Below, one piece after another: positions 17,740 through 25,250 of a stretch of 64,000 bases of DNA (within the stretch, counting starts at the first letter, position 1; every line of letters starts with the position of its first letter). The notes under the pieces were generated by a model. The model was not told where the DNA came from. It ran no database searches and saw nothing but the letters and a program-made list of their open reading frames with translations. The stretch is from Flavobacterium sp. LC2016-13 (lineage in GTDB: Bacteria; Bacteroidota; Bacteroidia; Flavobacteriales; Flavobacteriaceae), in NCBI RefSeq assembly GCF_009707955.1, contig NZ_WMDQ01000009.1:218800-282799 (forward strand), written 5' to 3'. The translations under genes were made by a program, and so were the position numbers.

Positions 17740-18501
17740 TTATCTAATTTCTCCAACAAATTCTTGAATTTTTCCAGAGCCGCTTTCACTCAAATGTTTA
17801 ATAAAAGCACTTCCAATAATAGCGCCTTTTGCAAATTTGGTAGCCTGGTTAAAAGTTTCTTTGTTTGAAATTCCGAAACCGATAATTTGTGGATTTTTTA
17901 AATTCATGTTTGAAATTCTTTCGAAATAATCTTCCTGAACATTTCCAAAACCAGACTGAGAACCCGTAACACTTGCAGAACTTACCATATAAATAAATCC
18001 GTTTGAAACGCTGTCGATAAAACGAATACGTTCGTCTGAAGTTTGTGGCGTAATCAGGAAAACATTTATTAAGCCGTATTTTTCGAAAATAGCTTTGTAT
18101 TCTTCCGCATAAACGTCAACCGGAAGATCTGGAATGATTAAACCATCGATGCCAATTTCGGCACATTTTTTACAAAAAGCTTCAACACCGTATTGTAACA
18201 TCGGATTGAAATATCCCATAATAATCAACGGAATTTTTACGCTTTCGCGGATGTTTTTCAGCTGATCAAAAAGAATTTGAGTAGTCATTCCGTTATGAAG
18301 CGCCGTTGTAGAACTCGCCTGAATTGTTGGTCCATCAGCCAAAGGATCACTAAAAGGAAGTCCGATTTCGATTAAATCAACACCATTTTTTTCTAAATCC
18401 TGAATAATTTGCACCGTATCATTTAAGTTCGGATACCCAGCAGAAAAATAGATAGAAAGTATCTTTTTATCTTCTTGTAATTTTTGAGTTATTCTGTTCA
18501 T
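17740..18501 (-). CDS. trpA: Tryptophan synthase alpha chain
   Basis: This 253-residue TIM barrel cleaves indole-3-glycerol phosphate to indole and glyceraldehyde 3-phosphate. The catalytic Glu45 (LIEIGLPFSDP) and Asp56 (LADGPTIQ) are present, as are the loop IDGLIIPDLPVD and the phosphate-binding GFGISN and GAIIGSAFI. It works in the alpha2-beta2 complex with TrpB. It is the last gene of the trp operon, separated from trpB by two unrelated genes and a 218-base repeat-rich spacer, an unusual arrangement for a pair whose products bind each other. Confidence 0.97.
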   Translation of the reverse strand: MNRITQKLQEDKKILSIYFSAGYPNLNDTVQIIQDLEKNGVDLIEIGLPFSDPLADGPTIQASSTTALHNGMTTQILFDQLKNIRESVKIPLIIMGYFNPMLQYGVEAFCKKCAEIGIDGLIIPDLPVDVYAEEYKAIFEKYGLINVFLITPQTSDERIRFIDSVSNGFIYMVSSASVTGSQSGFGNVQEDYFERISNMNLKNPQIIGFGISNKETFNQATKFAKGAIIGSAFIKHLSESGSGKIQEFVGEIR

Positions 18502-18520
18502 TTTAATATCTTTTATTTCT

Positions 18521-18558
18521 CCTGCAAGTCCCGAAACTTCGGGGATAAAACCTTGTAG
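18521..18558. repeat. CCCGA-TCGGG-ATAAAA hairpin, copy 1
   Basis: The core TCCCGAAACTTCGGGGATAA lies between the near-complementary arms CCTGCAAG (18521-18528) and CTTGTAGG. A second copy with quite different outer arms lies at 32157-32200. It sits just upstream of trpA in the operon mRNA. Confidence 0.65.
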
Positions 18559-18610
18559 GTATGTTAAGTTTTTCTGCGACAGATTAAAAAAAAATTGCCT
18601 AGATTTTTTG

Positions 18611-18677
18611 TTTCACGCAGATTTAATTAAAATAAATCTGTGCGAATCCGCTTAAATCAATTTAAATCTGCGTGAAA
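18611..18677. repeat. CACGCAGATTT spacer palindrome upstream of trpA
   Basis: TTTCACGCAGATTTAA (18611-18626) and its exact reverse complement (18662-18677) form a 16-bp stem in the spacer between the nitrilase-like gene and trpA. The loop carries further half-words (AAATCTGTGCG). Confidence 0.75.
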
Positions 18678-18719
18678 TAAATTTGTAGTAATTAAAATCT
18701 TTTTAATCTTTTGCATTAT

Positions 18720-19457
18720 TTAATTATTAATAATCTGACTTGTCCAATTATCATTTTGATTCTCCATCAATAATAATCCGGAATCAGAATCGTTCATTTG
18801 AGCAATTAATTCGCCTTTATTATTCCAAAAAGCACTTTTTCCGCCCGAAGGATATCCCCAGGATTCTCCGCTGAAATTAGCCATCAAAACATTCATTTTA
18901 TGTTTTTCAGCGTAGTTTTGTAAATCTCTGTACGCATTCGGAATTCCGTTTGGAGAAAAGAAAATACTTGCAATATAAATATCAGTTTCTCTTTTAGAAG
19001 CATTTTCCGGATGCAGCGGATTATCAATATCAGCACAAATAGCAAACGAAATCTTCTGATTTTCAATCGTAATCATCGGATTATAATTGAAAGAAGACTG
19101 GAAAAATTCGTCTTCGCCTTCATGTAAAAATTGCTTCGTATAAACTGCAACCGAATTATCCGGAGAAATTACAAATTCGCCAATAAACAATTCCGATTCA
19201 ATTTGAATTGGCGCGCCCGCAATAATTATAATGTTATTTTCGACCGCTAATTTTTTTAAATAATCCAAACGTGAATCATCTTTTTTGAAAGCTAATTTTT
19301 GAGCATGTTCTCTTTCATAACCTGTAATCGATAATTCAGGAAATGCGATTAATTGTGCTCTATTTTGTATAGCCAATTCTATAAGACGATAATGATCTGA
19401 TAAATTAGCCTCAATATTTCCTCGTGTTGGTTTTGTTTGTGCAGCAGCTAGAATCAT
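18720..19457 (-). CDS. Carbon-nitrogen hydrolase (nitrilase superfamily) inside the trp operon
   Basis: This 245-residue protein has the Glu-Lys-Cys triad of the nitrilase/amidase fold: Glu in AFPELSITGYE, Lys in YTKQFLHEGE and Cys in FAICADIDNP. Such enzymes hydrolyse amides or nitriles. The fold does not tell the substrate, and the family includes deaminated-glutathione amidases and carbamoyl hydrolases. It lies between a gamma-glutamylcyclotransferase-like gene and trpA. Two small-amide enzymes side by side suggest glutathione or gamma-glutamyl metabolism; this is inference. Confidence 0.85.
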   Translation of the reverse strand: MILAAAQTKPTRGNIEANLSDHYRLIELAIQNRAQLIAFPELSITGYEREHAQKLAFKKDDSRLDYLKKLAVENNIIIIAGAPIQIESELFIGEFVISPDNSVAVYTKQFLHEGEDEFFQSSFNYNPMITIENQKISFAICADIDNPLHPENASKRETDIYIASIFFSPNGIPNAYRDLQNYAEKHKMNVLMANFSGESWGYPSGGKSAFWNNKGELIAQMNDSDSGLLLMENQNDNWTSQIINN

Positions 19458-19481
19458 TTTCCGGTTTTCTATTTACAATTA

Positions 19482-19799
19482 TTAATTTTCGATATAAACC
19501 CACGCTGTTGTTCCTGATTTCAATTTTACCTGAACTCTTCTGTACGAATTAGATTCAAATTGATCTGCTTTAGTTAAATCTGCATTAGAAATAGTAAAAG
19601 CAACGCCATGTATAATATCCGAAGCATTTTCGCTTGCAACTACCACAACATAATCTGCCATTCCAAATTCTTCTTCTATTTGCAGGCTTTTTAATTTGTA
19701 ACCCAGAAGTTGATCCGGAGTTCCGGTTAATAATTTATTAAAAACCCGCATCTGAATTTCTTTCGATCTTAATGTCCCGTAAGAGAATAACTGTTCCAT
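19482..19799 (-). CDS. Gamma-glutamylcyclotransferase-like (AIG2/GGCT) protein
   Basis: This 105-residue protein opens with the GGCT hallmark LFSYGTLRSKEIQ and ends with the beta-strand block YRRVQVKLKSGTTAWVYIEN. The acidic residue in ADQFESNSYRR is in the place of the catalytic Glu. These enzymes cyclise gamma-glutamyl groups to 5-oxoproline or act on gamma-glutamylamines. It lies 14 bases downstream of trpB and 24 bases upstream of the hydrolase gene, so it should be expressed with the trp operon, although it has no role in Trp synthesis that I know of. Confidence 0.82.
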   Translation of the reverse strand: MEQLFSYGTLRSKEIQMRVFNKLLTGTPDQLLGYKLKSLQIEEEFGMADYVVVVASENASDIIHGVAFTISNADLTKADQFESNSYRRVQVKLKSGTTAWVYIEN

Positions 19800-19813
19800 A
19801 ATTACTATTTCTA

Positions 19814-20995
19814 TTATAGCTTAAAATAATCAATATAATTGTCTAAATCTTTATCACCACGCCCAGAAAGACTGATTACCACAACATCTGTAGGTTTAAA
19901 TTTCTTCTGATCTAAAACTGCAAAAGCGTGAGCACTTTCGATAGCCGGAATAATTCCTTCTAATTTCGTAAGCTGTAAACCTGCATTCATCGCGTCGTCA
20001 TCAGTAACAGAAAAAAATTCTCCGCGTCCTGTTTGTGCTAAATGTGCGTGCATTGGACCAACTCCAGGATAATCTAATCCGGCAGAAATAGAATAAGGCT
20101 CGGTAATTTGCCCGTCAGGAGTTTGCATTAAAAGTGTTTTACAGCCGTGAATAACGCCCACTTTTCCTAATTTGCTTGTTGCTGCACTATGGCCGCTGTC
20201 AACACCTTTTCCGGCAGCTTCAACAGCGATAATTCCAACCTCAGGTTCGTGTAAAAAATGATAATAAGTTCCCGCAGCATTACTTCCGCCACCAATACAG
20301 GCAACGACATAATCAGGATTTTCACGTCCTTCTTTTTCTTTTAACTGCCATTTTATTTCTTCTGAAATTACACTTTGAAAACGTGTTACCATATCCGGAT
20401 AAGGATGTGGTCCAATCGCTGATCCGATAATATAATGTGTGTCAACCGGATTATTAATCCAGTCACGAATTGCTTCGTTTGTAGCATCTTTTAAAGTTCT
20501 TGAACCTGAAAGTGCCGGACGAACTTCTGCGCCTAACATTTTCATACGAGCCACGTTTGGAGCCTGGCGTGCAATGTCGATTTCACCCATGTAAACGATG
20601 CATTCCATTCCCATTAAGGCACAAACTGTCGCCGTTGCTACACCGTGTTGACCGGCTCCGGTTTCGGCAATGATTCTTGTTTTGCCTAATTTTTTGGCTA
20701 CTAATATTTGCCCAATTGTGTTGTTAACTTTATGTGCGCCTGTATGATTTAAGTCTTCTCTTTTTAAATAGACTTTAGTATTGTATTTTTCAGATAAACG
20801 CTTCGCAAAATAAAGCGGACTTGGGCGTCCAACGTAATCTTTTAGCAATTGATCGAACTCGGCTTTAAAATCTGGTTCGCTTGTTATTTTTAAATAATTC
20901 TGGCGTAATTCTTCTACATTTGGATATAACATTTCGGGAATGTAAGCTCCTCCAAATTCTCCGTAATATCCTTTTTCGTTGACGTTAAAATTCAT
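19814..20995 (-). CDS. trpB: Tryptophan synthase beta chain
   Basis: This 393-residue PLP enzyme joins indole and serine to make tryptophan. The PLP-binding Lys89 lies in HTGAHKVNN, the phosphate loop is GGGSNAAGTY, and the AETGAGQHGVA substrate loop is intact. Length and the N-terminal GYYGEFGGAYIPEML fit the TrpB1 type that pairs with TrpA. It starts 12 bases after the trpF stop. Confidence 0.97.
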   Translation of the reverse strand: MNFNVNEKGYYGEFGGAYIPEMLYPNVEELRQNYLKITSEPDFKAEFDQLLKDYVGRPSPLYFAKRLSEKYNTKVYLKREDLNHTGAHKVNNTIGQILVAKKLGKTRIIAETGAGQHGVATATVCALMGMECIVYMGEIDIARQAPNVARMKMLGAEVRPALSGSRTLKDATNEAIRDWINNPVDTHYIIGSAIGPHPYPDMVTRFQSVISEEIKWQLKEKEGRENPDYVVACIGGGSNAAGTYYHFLHEPEVGIIAVEAAGKGVDSGHSAATSKLGKVGVIHGCKTLLMQTPDGQITEPYSISAGLDYPGVGPMHAHLAQTGRGEFFSVTDDDAMNAGLQLTKLEGIIPAIESAHAFAVLDQKKFKPTDVVVISLSGRGDKDLDNYIDYFKL

Positions 20996-21007
20996 TTTAT
21001 TCCAATT

Positions 21008-21640
21008 TTAAAAGTTGGCAACATCAAATTTTCGTTTGAAATTGCTTAATAGATTTTTGTTTTTAAGTCCCGGTTCGATTTCAAATTTACTATTTATATC
21101 GACGGCATAAATAGGTAAATTGCTTTTTGAAATCTCTTCTATGGCTTTTAATTCCTGCATTCCGATTCCGCCACTCAAAAAGAATGGTTTGTCAGACTTG
21201 TACTTTTTTAATATTTCCCAGTCGAAAGTAGTTCCGTTTCCGCCGGGTAATTTTCCTTTTGTATCAAACATAAAGAAATCGCAGACTGTTTCAAATGGTT
21301 TTAAGATTTCAAAATCAAAATCATTTGCAACCGAAAAGACTTTTATAATTTCTATTGAATGATCAATTTTGTTTTTTAATTCCTGACAAAATTCAACAGA
21401 TTCATTTCCGTGTAATTGTACGGTTTGTAAATCGTGTTTGTTTATTTTTTCAATAATTTTTTCAACCGATTCGTTTACAAAAACACCTACTTTTTTTATC
21501 GTTTTTATTAGTTCCGGAATCGTTCCGTTAAAATATCGAGCGGATTTTTCCCAGAAAATAAATCCCATATAATCGGGTAGGAGTTTACCAACTTCGATTA
21601 TATTATCGGGATATTTCATACCGCATATTTTGAGTTTCAT
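21008..21640 (-). CDS. trpF: Phosphoribosylanthranilate isomerase
   Basis: This 210-residue TIM barrel turns N-(5'-phosphoribosyl)anthranilate into CdRP. The catalytic Cys6 (KICGMKYPDNI) and the acid Asp in FFMFDTKGKLPGGNGTTFDW are seen, and the phosphate loop FFLSGGIG is intact. It is monofunctional and separate from trpC, as is common in Bacteroidota. The spacer to trpC carries a palindrome. Confidence 0.95.
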   Translation of the reverse strand: MKLKICGMKYPDNIIEVGKLLPDYMGFIFWEKSARYFNGTIPELIKTIKKVGVFVNESVEKIIEKINKHDLQTVQLHGNESVEFCQELKNKIDHSIEIIKVFSVANDFDFEILKPFETVCDFFMFDTKGKLPGGNGTTFDWEILKKYKSDKPFFLSGGIGMQELKAIEEISKSNLPIYAVDINSKFEIEPGLKNKNLLSNFKRKFDVANF

Positions 21641-21655
21641 TTTTTTGATGCTTTA

Positions 21656-21754
21656 AGCAGTAGGCAATAAGCTTTAAGCTCTTTGCTTTGTGCTGATTTT
21701 TTTATTCGGTTTTTGCTAAAAGCTTACGGCCTATAGCTTATTGCCTACAGCTGA
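21656..21754. repeat. GCAATAAGCT spacer palindrome at the trpC 3' end
   Basis: CAGTAGGCAATAAGCT (from about 21658) pairs with AGCTTATTGCCTACAGCTG near 21734-21752. Inner words AAGCTTTAAGC / GCTTACGGCC add to it. The right arm contains the trpC stop codon (TAG at 21745-21747) and its last two codons, so the repeat supplies the very end of the TrpC protein. Confidence 0.75.
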
Positions 21755-22524
21755 CTAATAAAGTCAACAGCTGCTTGTCCGGCGTTGTCGGTTTTCATGA
21801 AGTTTTCACCAATTAAAAATCCGTTATAACCGTAAGGTCTAAGTTCAGAAATGGCTTCGATTGATGAAATACCGCTTTCTGAAACTTTTACAAAATCATT
21901 CGGAATTTGCGATGCCAATTGTTTGCTGAAATCTAAACTTACTTCGAATGTTTTTAAGTTTCTGTTATTCACACCAATCATGTCTAAACTTGGCATAATC
22001 GATTTTTCAAGTTCTTCCTGATTGTGAACTTCTAAGAGAACTTCTAAGCCAAGTTTTTTCGCAAATTCAGATAATGATTTGATTTCTTCGCGAGTTAAAA
22101 CCGCAGCAATCAAAAGAATTAAATCAGCTCCAAAAGCTTTGGCTTCTAAAATTTGGTATTCATCAACAATAAATTCTTTTCGCAAAAGCGGAATATTTAC
22201 GCTTGCTCTTGCTAAAAGTAAATCGTCAAGAGATCCTCCAAAATATTTTCCATCGGTTAAAACCGAAATTCCGCAAGCGCCTGCATTTTCATAACCTTTT
22301 ACAACTTCTTCAACTGTAAAGTTATGATTGATAACTGATTTTGAAGGCGAACGACGTTTGTGTTCTGCAATAATTCCTGTTGAGCTTGTTCGTAGTTTTT
22401 GACTTAAAGAAATCGTTTCTCTTCCAAAAAACACAGAACTTTCCAATTGCGAAACCGGAATTATTGATTTTTTGAGAATGACTTCCCGTTTTTTATCAAC
22501 TATTATTTTATCTAAAATGTTCAT
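21745..22524 (-). CDS. trpC: Indole-3-glycerol phosphate synthase
   Basis: This 259-residue TIM barrel closes the indole ring from CdRP. The motifs IIAEHKRRSPSKS (catalytic Lys), PLLRKEFIVDEYQ (second catalytic Lys), EVLLEVHNQEEL (catalytic Glu) and GVNNRNLKTFEV are all present. Its C-terminus (ISQL) and stop codon lie inside the spacer palindrome. The gene upstream is not trpD but the four-helix-bundle gene. Confidence 0.96.
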   Translation of the reverse strand: MNILDKIIVDKKREVILKKSIIPVSQLESSVFFGRETISLSQKLRTSSTGIIAEHKRRSPSKSVINHNFTVEEVVKGYENAGACGISVLTDGKYFGGSLDDLLLARASVNIPLLRKEFIVDEYQILEAKAFGADLILLIAAVLTREEIKSLSEFAKKLGLEVLLEVHNQEELEKSIMPSLDMIGVNNRNLKTFEVSLDFSKQLASQIPNDFVKVSESGISSIEAISELRPYGYNGFLIGENFMKTDNAGQAAVDFISQL

Positions 22525-22534
22525 TGTTTTTATA

Positions 22535-22568
22535 ATTTAAAGATTGAAAAATTTAAAGATTGAAAAAA
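22535..22568. repeat. AAAGATTGAAA direct repeat flanking the four-helix-bundle gene
   Basis: AATTTAAAGATTGAAAAA occurs twice back to back. Similar words in both orientations lie on the other side of the four-helix-bundle gene (22951-22985, more degenerate) and in the trpE spacer (25178-25250). Confidence 0.6.
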
Positions 22569-22582
22569 ATAAAATCTATAAA

Positions 22583-22951
22583 TTAAACATCTATTTTAGT
22601 ATTTAAATATTTTATGAAGTTTGATAAGTTTTGCGATATTTCGACACTTAAATCATAGCCTTTTTGAATTTCTACTTGATTGCAAAAGTTAAGTTCTCTG
22701 CATAATATCAGCATGCTTCTTACTTCTGCGCAACTTCCTTTGGAAATTTTTAAATATCTAACTAATTGTTTGTTATTATTATATTCTGATCCTTCTGCGA
22801 TATTATTTGTTATTGAAACAACAGCTCTTTTTATTTGATCTTTAAAACCAAATTCTCTTTCAAAAGTTTTATTATTCATTAAATCAAAAATTAATTTAGC
22901 TAATTGAATCCCCTTTTTATATACTTCAAACTCTTCAAAAGATTTTGTCAT
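22583..22951 (-). CDS. Four-helix-bundle protein (S23 / 23S rRNA intervening-sequence type)
   Basis: This 122-residue, all-helical protein has the S23/IVP signature: FEEFEVYKKGIQLAKLIFDL at the start, then FGFKDQIKRAVVSITNNIAEGSE at about 45-67 and RYLKISKGSCAEVRSMLILC at about 75-95. Relatives are encoded by insertions in 23S rRNA genes and include the Avd accessory protein of diversity-generating retroelements. Here it lies between trpD (13-base gap) and trpC, flanked by AAAGATTGAAA-type repeats, with no rRNA or reverse transcriptase nearby. It looks like a passenger gene in the operon. Its function is unknown. Confidence 0.88.
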   Translation of the reverse strand: MTKSFEEFEVYKKGIQLAKLIFDLMNNKTFEREFGFKDQIKRAVVSITNNIAEGSEYNNNKQLVRYLKISKGSCAEVRSMLILCRELNFCNQVEIQKGYDLSVEISQNLSNFIKYLNTKIDV

Positions 22952-22964
22952 AATTTTTCAATTT

Positions 22965-23957
22965 TTAAATCATTAAATCTTTTAATTTATTTAATGCTTT
23001 TAATCCTTTTCCAGATAGTAAACTTTCTTTCGCTAATTCAAATCCTTCAAGTGGAGAACATTTTGTAACGGTTGCAATTGCCATTGCAGCATTTGCACAA
23101 ACAACATTATTTTGCGCTTCATTTCCTTTTCCTGAAAGAATATTGATAAACATATCAGCCGATTCTTCGATTGTTTTTCCTCCTTCAATTTCGCTTTGCG
23201 ATAAAAGACGAACGCCAAAATCTTCTGGTTTTAGCATTCCTTCCATATGCGATGTTATCGTTTTTGTTGGGCCAGTTAAAGAGATTTCGTCATATCCGTC
23301 AAGCGAATGTAAAATCGTGAAATTGATATCGGTATTTTGATATAAATAAGCATACATTCGGGCTAATTCAAGATTAAAAACTCCAACCAATTGATTTTGT
23401 GGAAATGACGGATTTACCATTGGTCCCAGCATATTAAAGAAAGTTTTTACAGCCAATTCTTTTCTAATTGGTCCAACATTTTTCATTGCCGGGTGAAATA
23501 GGGGAGCGTGTAAAACACAAATTCCGGCTTTATCAATACATTTTTCTAAAAACGAAGAATCATTACTAAATTTAATTCCCATTTTTTCCATTACGTTGCT
23601 CGATCCAGAAATAGAAGAAACACCGTAATTTCCGTGTTTGGCAACTTTTATTCCAGCTCCAGCCGATATAAATGACGCTAAAGTAGAGATGTTGAAAGTA
23701 TCTTTTCCGTCACCACCGGTTCCGCATAAATCGATCGTGTTGTAAGCTGATAAATCAACACGAACACATAATTCTAATAAAGCTTCACGAAAACCCGAAA
23801 GCTCATCGATTGTAATGCTTCGCATCATAAATACAGTCAAAAATGCCGAAATCTGACTTGGATTGTATTGACCACTTGAAATGTTAATCAAGACATTTTT
23901 TGCTTCTTCTTTAGAAAGCACTTCGTGATTGATTAATTTGTTTAATATAGTTTTCAT
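22965..23957 (-). CDS. trpD: Anthranilate phosphoribosyltransferase
   Basis: This 330-residue enzyme transfers phosphoribose from PRPP to anthranilate. The glycine-rich PRPP loop DLCGTGGDGKDTFNIST, KHGNYGVSSISGSSNVMEKMG and the anthranilate-site HPAMKNVGPIRKELAVKTFFNMLGP are intact. It is not fused to trpG. The spacer to trpG (105 bases) holds two different repeats. Confidence 0.96.
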   Translation of the reverse strand: MKTILNKLINHEVLSKEEAKNVLINISSGQYNPSQISAFLTVFMMRSITIDELSGFREALLELCVRVDLSAYNTIDLCGTGGDGKDTFNISTLASFISAGAGIKVAKHGNYGVSSISGSSNVMEKMGIKFSNDSSFLEKCIDKAGICVLHAPLFHPAMKNVGPIRKELAVKTFFNMLGPMVNPSFPQNQLVGVFNLELARMYAYLYQNTDINFTILHSLDGYDEISLTGPTKTITSHMEGMLKPEDFGVRLLSQSEIEGGKTIEESADMFINILSGKGNEAQNNVVCANAAMAIATVTKCSPLEGFELAKESLLSGKGLKALNKLKDLMI

Positions 23958-23959
23958 TT

Positions 23960-24003
23960 TTTTTAAGATTCTAAGTTGCTAAGGTTCTGAGATGCTAAGT
24001 TTT
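23960..24003. repeat. CTAAGGTTC word repeat upstream of trpD
   Basis: GATTCTAAGTTGCTAAGG and GTTCTGAGATGCTAAG are tandem variants of one word. It is the same kind of low-complexity spacer repeat as at 2758-3125. Confidence 0.55.
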
Positions 24004-24016
24004 TATTTCAGGTTTC

Positions 24017-24043
24017 AAGTTTCACGTTCCAACAACTTGAAAC
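24017..24043. repeat. 27-bp inverted repeat flanking trpG, trpD side
   Basis: This segment contains TTTCACGTTCCAACAACTTG and is the exact reverse complement of 24667-24693 on the other side of trpG. Further shorter words (GAAACGTGAAACGTGAAAC) follow it to 24056 and can fold locally. Confidence 0.85.
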
Positions 24044-24062
24044 GTGAAACGTGAAACAAAAA

Positions 24063-24629
24063 TTAACTCTTTATCCAATTCTCCAAAATCCTTTTCCCGT
24101 TTGGAGTTAAAACACTTTCCGGGTGAAACTGAACGCCTCTTACATCAAAAGTTTTGTGTCTTAAAGACATAATTTGTCCGTTTTCATCAATAGAAGTTGC
24201 TTCAAGAACTTCAGGTAAATTAGCATCTACAACCCAAGAATGGTAACGTCCAACTTCGAATTCGTTTCCTAAACCTTCAAATAAAATCTCATCAGAAACT
24301 ACCGTTTTTACGTTTGTTGCAACGCCGTGGTATACTTTGTCAAGGTTAGAAAGCGTTCCGCCAAAAACTTCTCCAATAGCTTGTTGTCCTAAACAAACAC
24401 CAAGAATACTTTTTGTTGGAGCATATTTCTGAATAACTGCTTTTAGTAATCCTGCTTCATCAGGAATTCCAGGCCCTGGAGAAAGTAATATTTTATCAAA
24501 AGTGGCGATTTCATCAATATCAAATTCATCGTTTCTATAAACCGTTACTTCACAGTTTAAATCTTCTAAATAGTGCACTAAATTGTAAGTGAAACTATCG
24601 TAATTGTCTATAACTAATATTTTTTTCAT
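24063..24629 (-). CDS. trpG: Anthranilate synthase component II (glutamine amidotransferase)
   Basis: This 188-residue protein (ATG at 24629; an in-frame TTG seven codons upstream is unlikely) supplies ammonia to TrpE. The catalytic triad is Cys79 (ILGVCLGQQAIGE) and the His-Glu in VQFHPESVLTP. PGPGIPDEAG forms the oxyanion region. A gene of this type can also serve folate synthesis (PabA); here the trp context decides. It is enclosed by 27-bp perfect inverted repeats, unlike the other trp genes. Confidence 0.95.
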   Translation of the reverse strand: MKKILVIDNYDSFTYNLVHYLEDLNCEVTVYRNDEFDIDEIATFDKILLSPGPGIPDEAGLLKAVIQKYAPTKSILGVCLGQQAIGEVFGGTLSNLDKVYHGVATNVKTVVSDEILFEGLGNEFEVGRYHSWVVDANLPEVLEATSIDENGQIMSLRHKTFDVRGVQFHPESVLTPNGKRILENWIKS

Positions 24630-24666
24630 TGTGTGTGTGTTTTGTTTCAAGTTTTCTTTGTTTCAA

Positions 24667-24693
24667 GTTTCAAGTTGTTGGAACGTGAAACTT
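24667..24693. repeat. 27-bp inverted repeat flanking trpG, trpE side
   Basis: This is the exact reverse complement of 24017-24043. The surrounding words TTTCAAGTTTTCTTTGTTTC and ACTTTAAACTTTAAACCTG extend a looser repeat block over 24645-24712. Confidence 0.85.
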
Positions 24694-24719
24694 TAAACTT
24701 TAAACCTGAAACTAAATTT

Positions 24720-25169
24720 TTATTTTTCTCGAACGTATCTTTCAGTAATAATTCGGTTAATTCCTAATTTCTCTACTTTTTCAATTCCTTTTTGAGTCAA
24801 TGTATCATTTTTGATTTTTACTGTAAACTCAAATTTTCCATTTTCCCATTGACGGTTATTAAAATATTCCAGATTCTCGGTATAAATACTATCTTTCAAC
24901 GTATATTTTCCGCCTCCGCCAAAAAATACTGCATTTGTTGAATCTTTACCATTATTTAAATCATGATTGAAAAATGCAAAATGAGTATCATTTATAATCT
25001 TAATCATTTTTGTTTTTGGATTGAAAGTCGAGAAAGTCGAATCTTTTTCTGTTGTTTCTGCTGATATCAGACGCCAGGTTCCAGTTATCAGAATTCCATT
25101 TGCATCTTTCTTAGATTCACATGATACTAAAAGAACGAAAGCAATAAAAAAAGGAATAATGTTTTTCAT
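24720..25169 (-). CDS. Small lipoprotein between trpE and trpG
   Basis: This 149-residue protein starts at the ATG at 25169, which gives a clean lipoprotein signal (MKNIIPFFIAFVLLVSC, lipid Cys17). The mature part has a lipocalin-like or META-like beta pattern (GILITGTWRLISAETTEKDS, then SIYTENLEYFNNRQWENGKFEFTVKI). The opening fits DUF4488-like or lipocalin-like fold proteins, but I cannot name the family with confidence. It interrupts trpE and trpG, whose products form one enzyme, and is bounded by spacer repeats on both sides. Confidence 0.7.
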   Translation of the reverse strand: MKNIIPFFIAFVLLVSCESKKDANGILITGTWRLISAETTEKDSTFSTFNPKTKMIKIINDTHFAFFNHDLNNGKDSTNAVFFGGGGKYTLKDSIYTENLEYFNNRQWENGKFEFTVKIKNDTLTQKGIEKVEKLGINRIITERYVREK

Positions 25170-25177
25170 ATTTATTG

Positions 25178-25250
25178 AAAGATTAAATGATTTAATAATT
25201 GAAAGATTTTTGCTGATTTTTAAATCTTTCAATCTTTTAATTTTTAAATT
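25178..25250. repeat. TTTCAATCTTT spacer palindrome downstream of trpE
   Basis: ATTGAAAGATT and ATTGAAAGATTTTT on one side pair with AAATCTTTCAATCTTTTAAT on the other. It fills the 74-base spacer between trpE and the lipoprotein gene. Confidence 0.6.

Noticed and set aside
23033..23218. Frames on either strand inside trp genes and other large genes
   Set aside because: They lie fully within well-supported genes, have no recognisable domain and odd composition, so they are chance frames.
24630..24650. Longer TrpG start (TTG, MKQNTHTMKK)
   Set aside because: The ATG at 24629 matches the usual TrpG N-terminus (MKKILVIDNYDSFTYNL), and the extension is ACA repeats that belong to the spacer.
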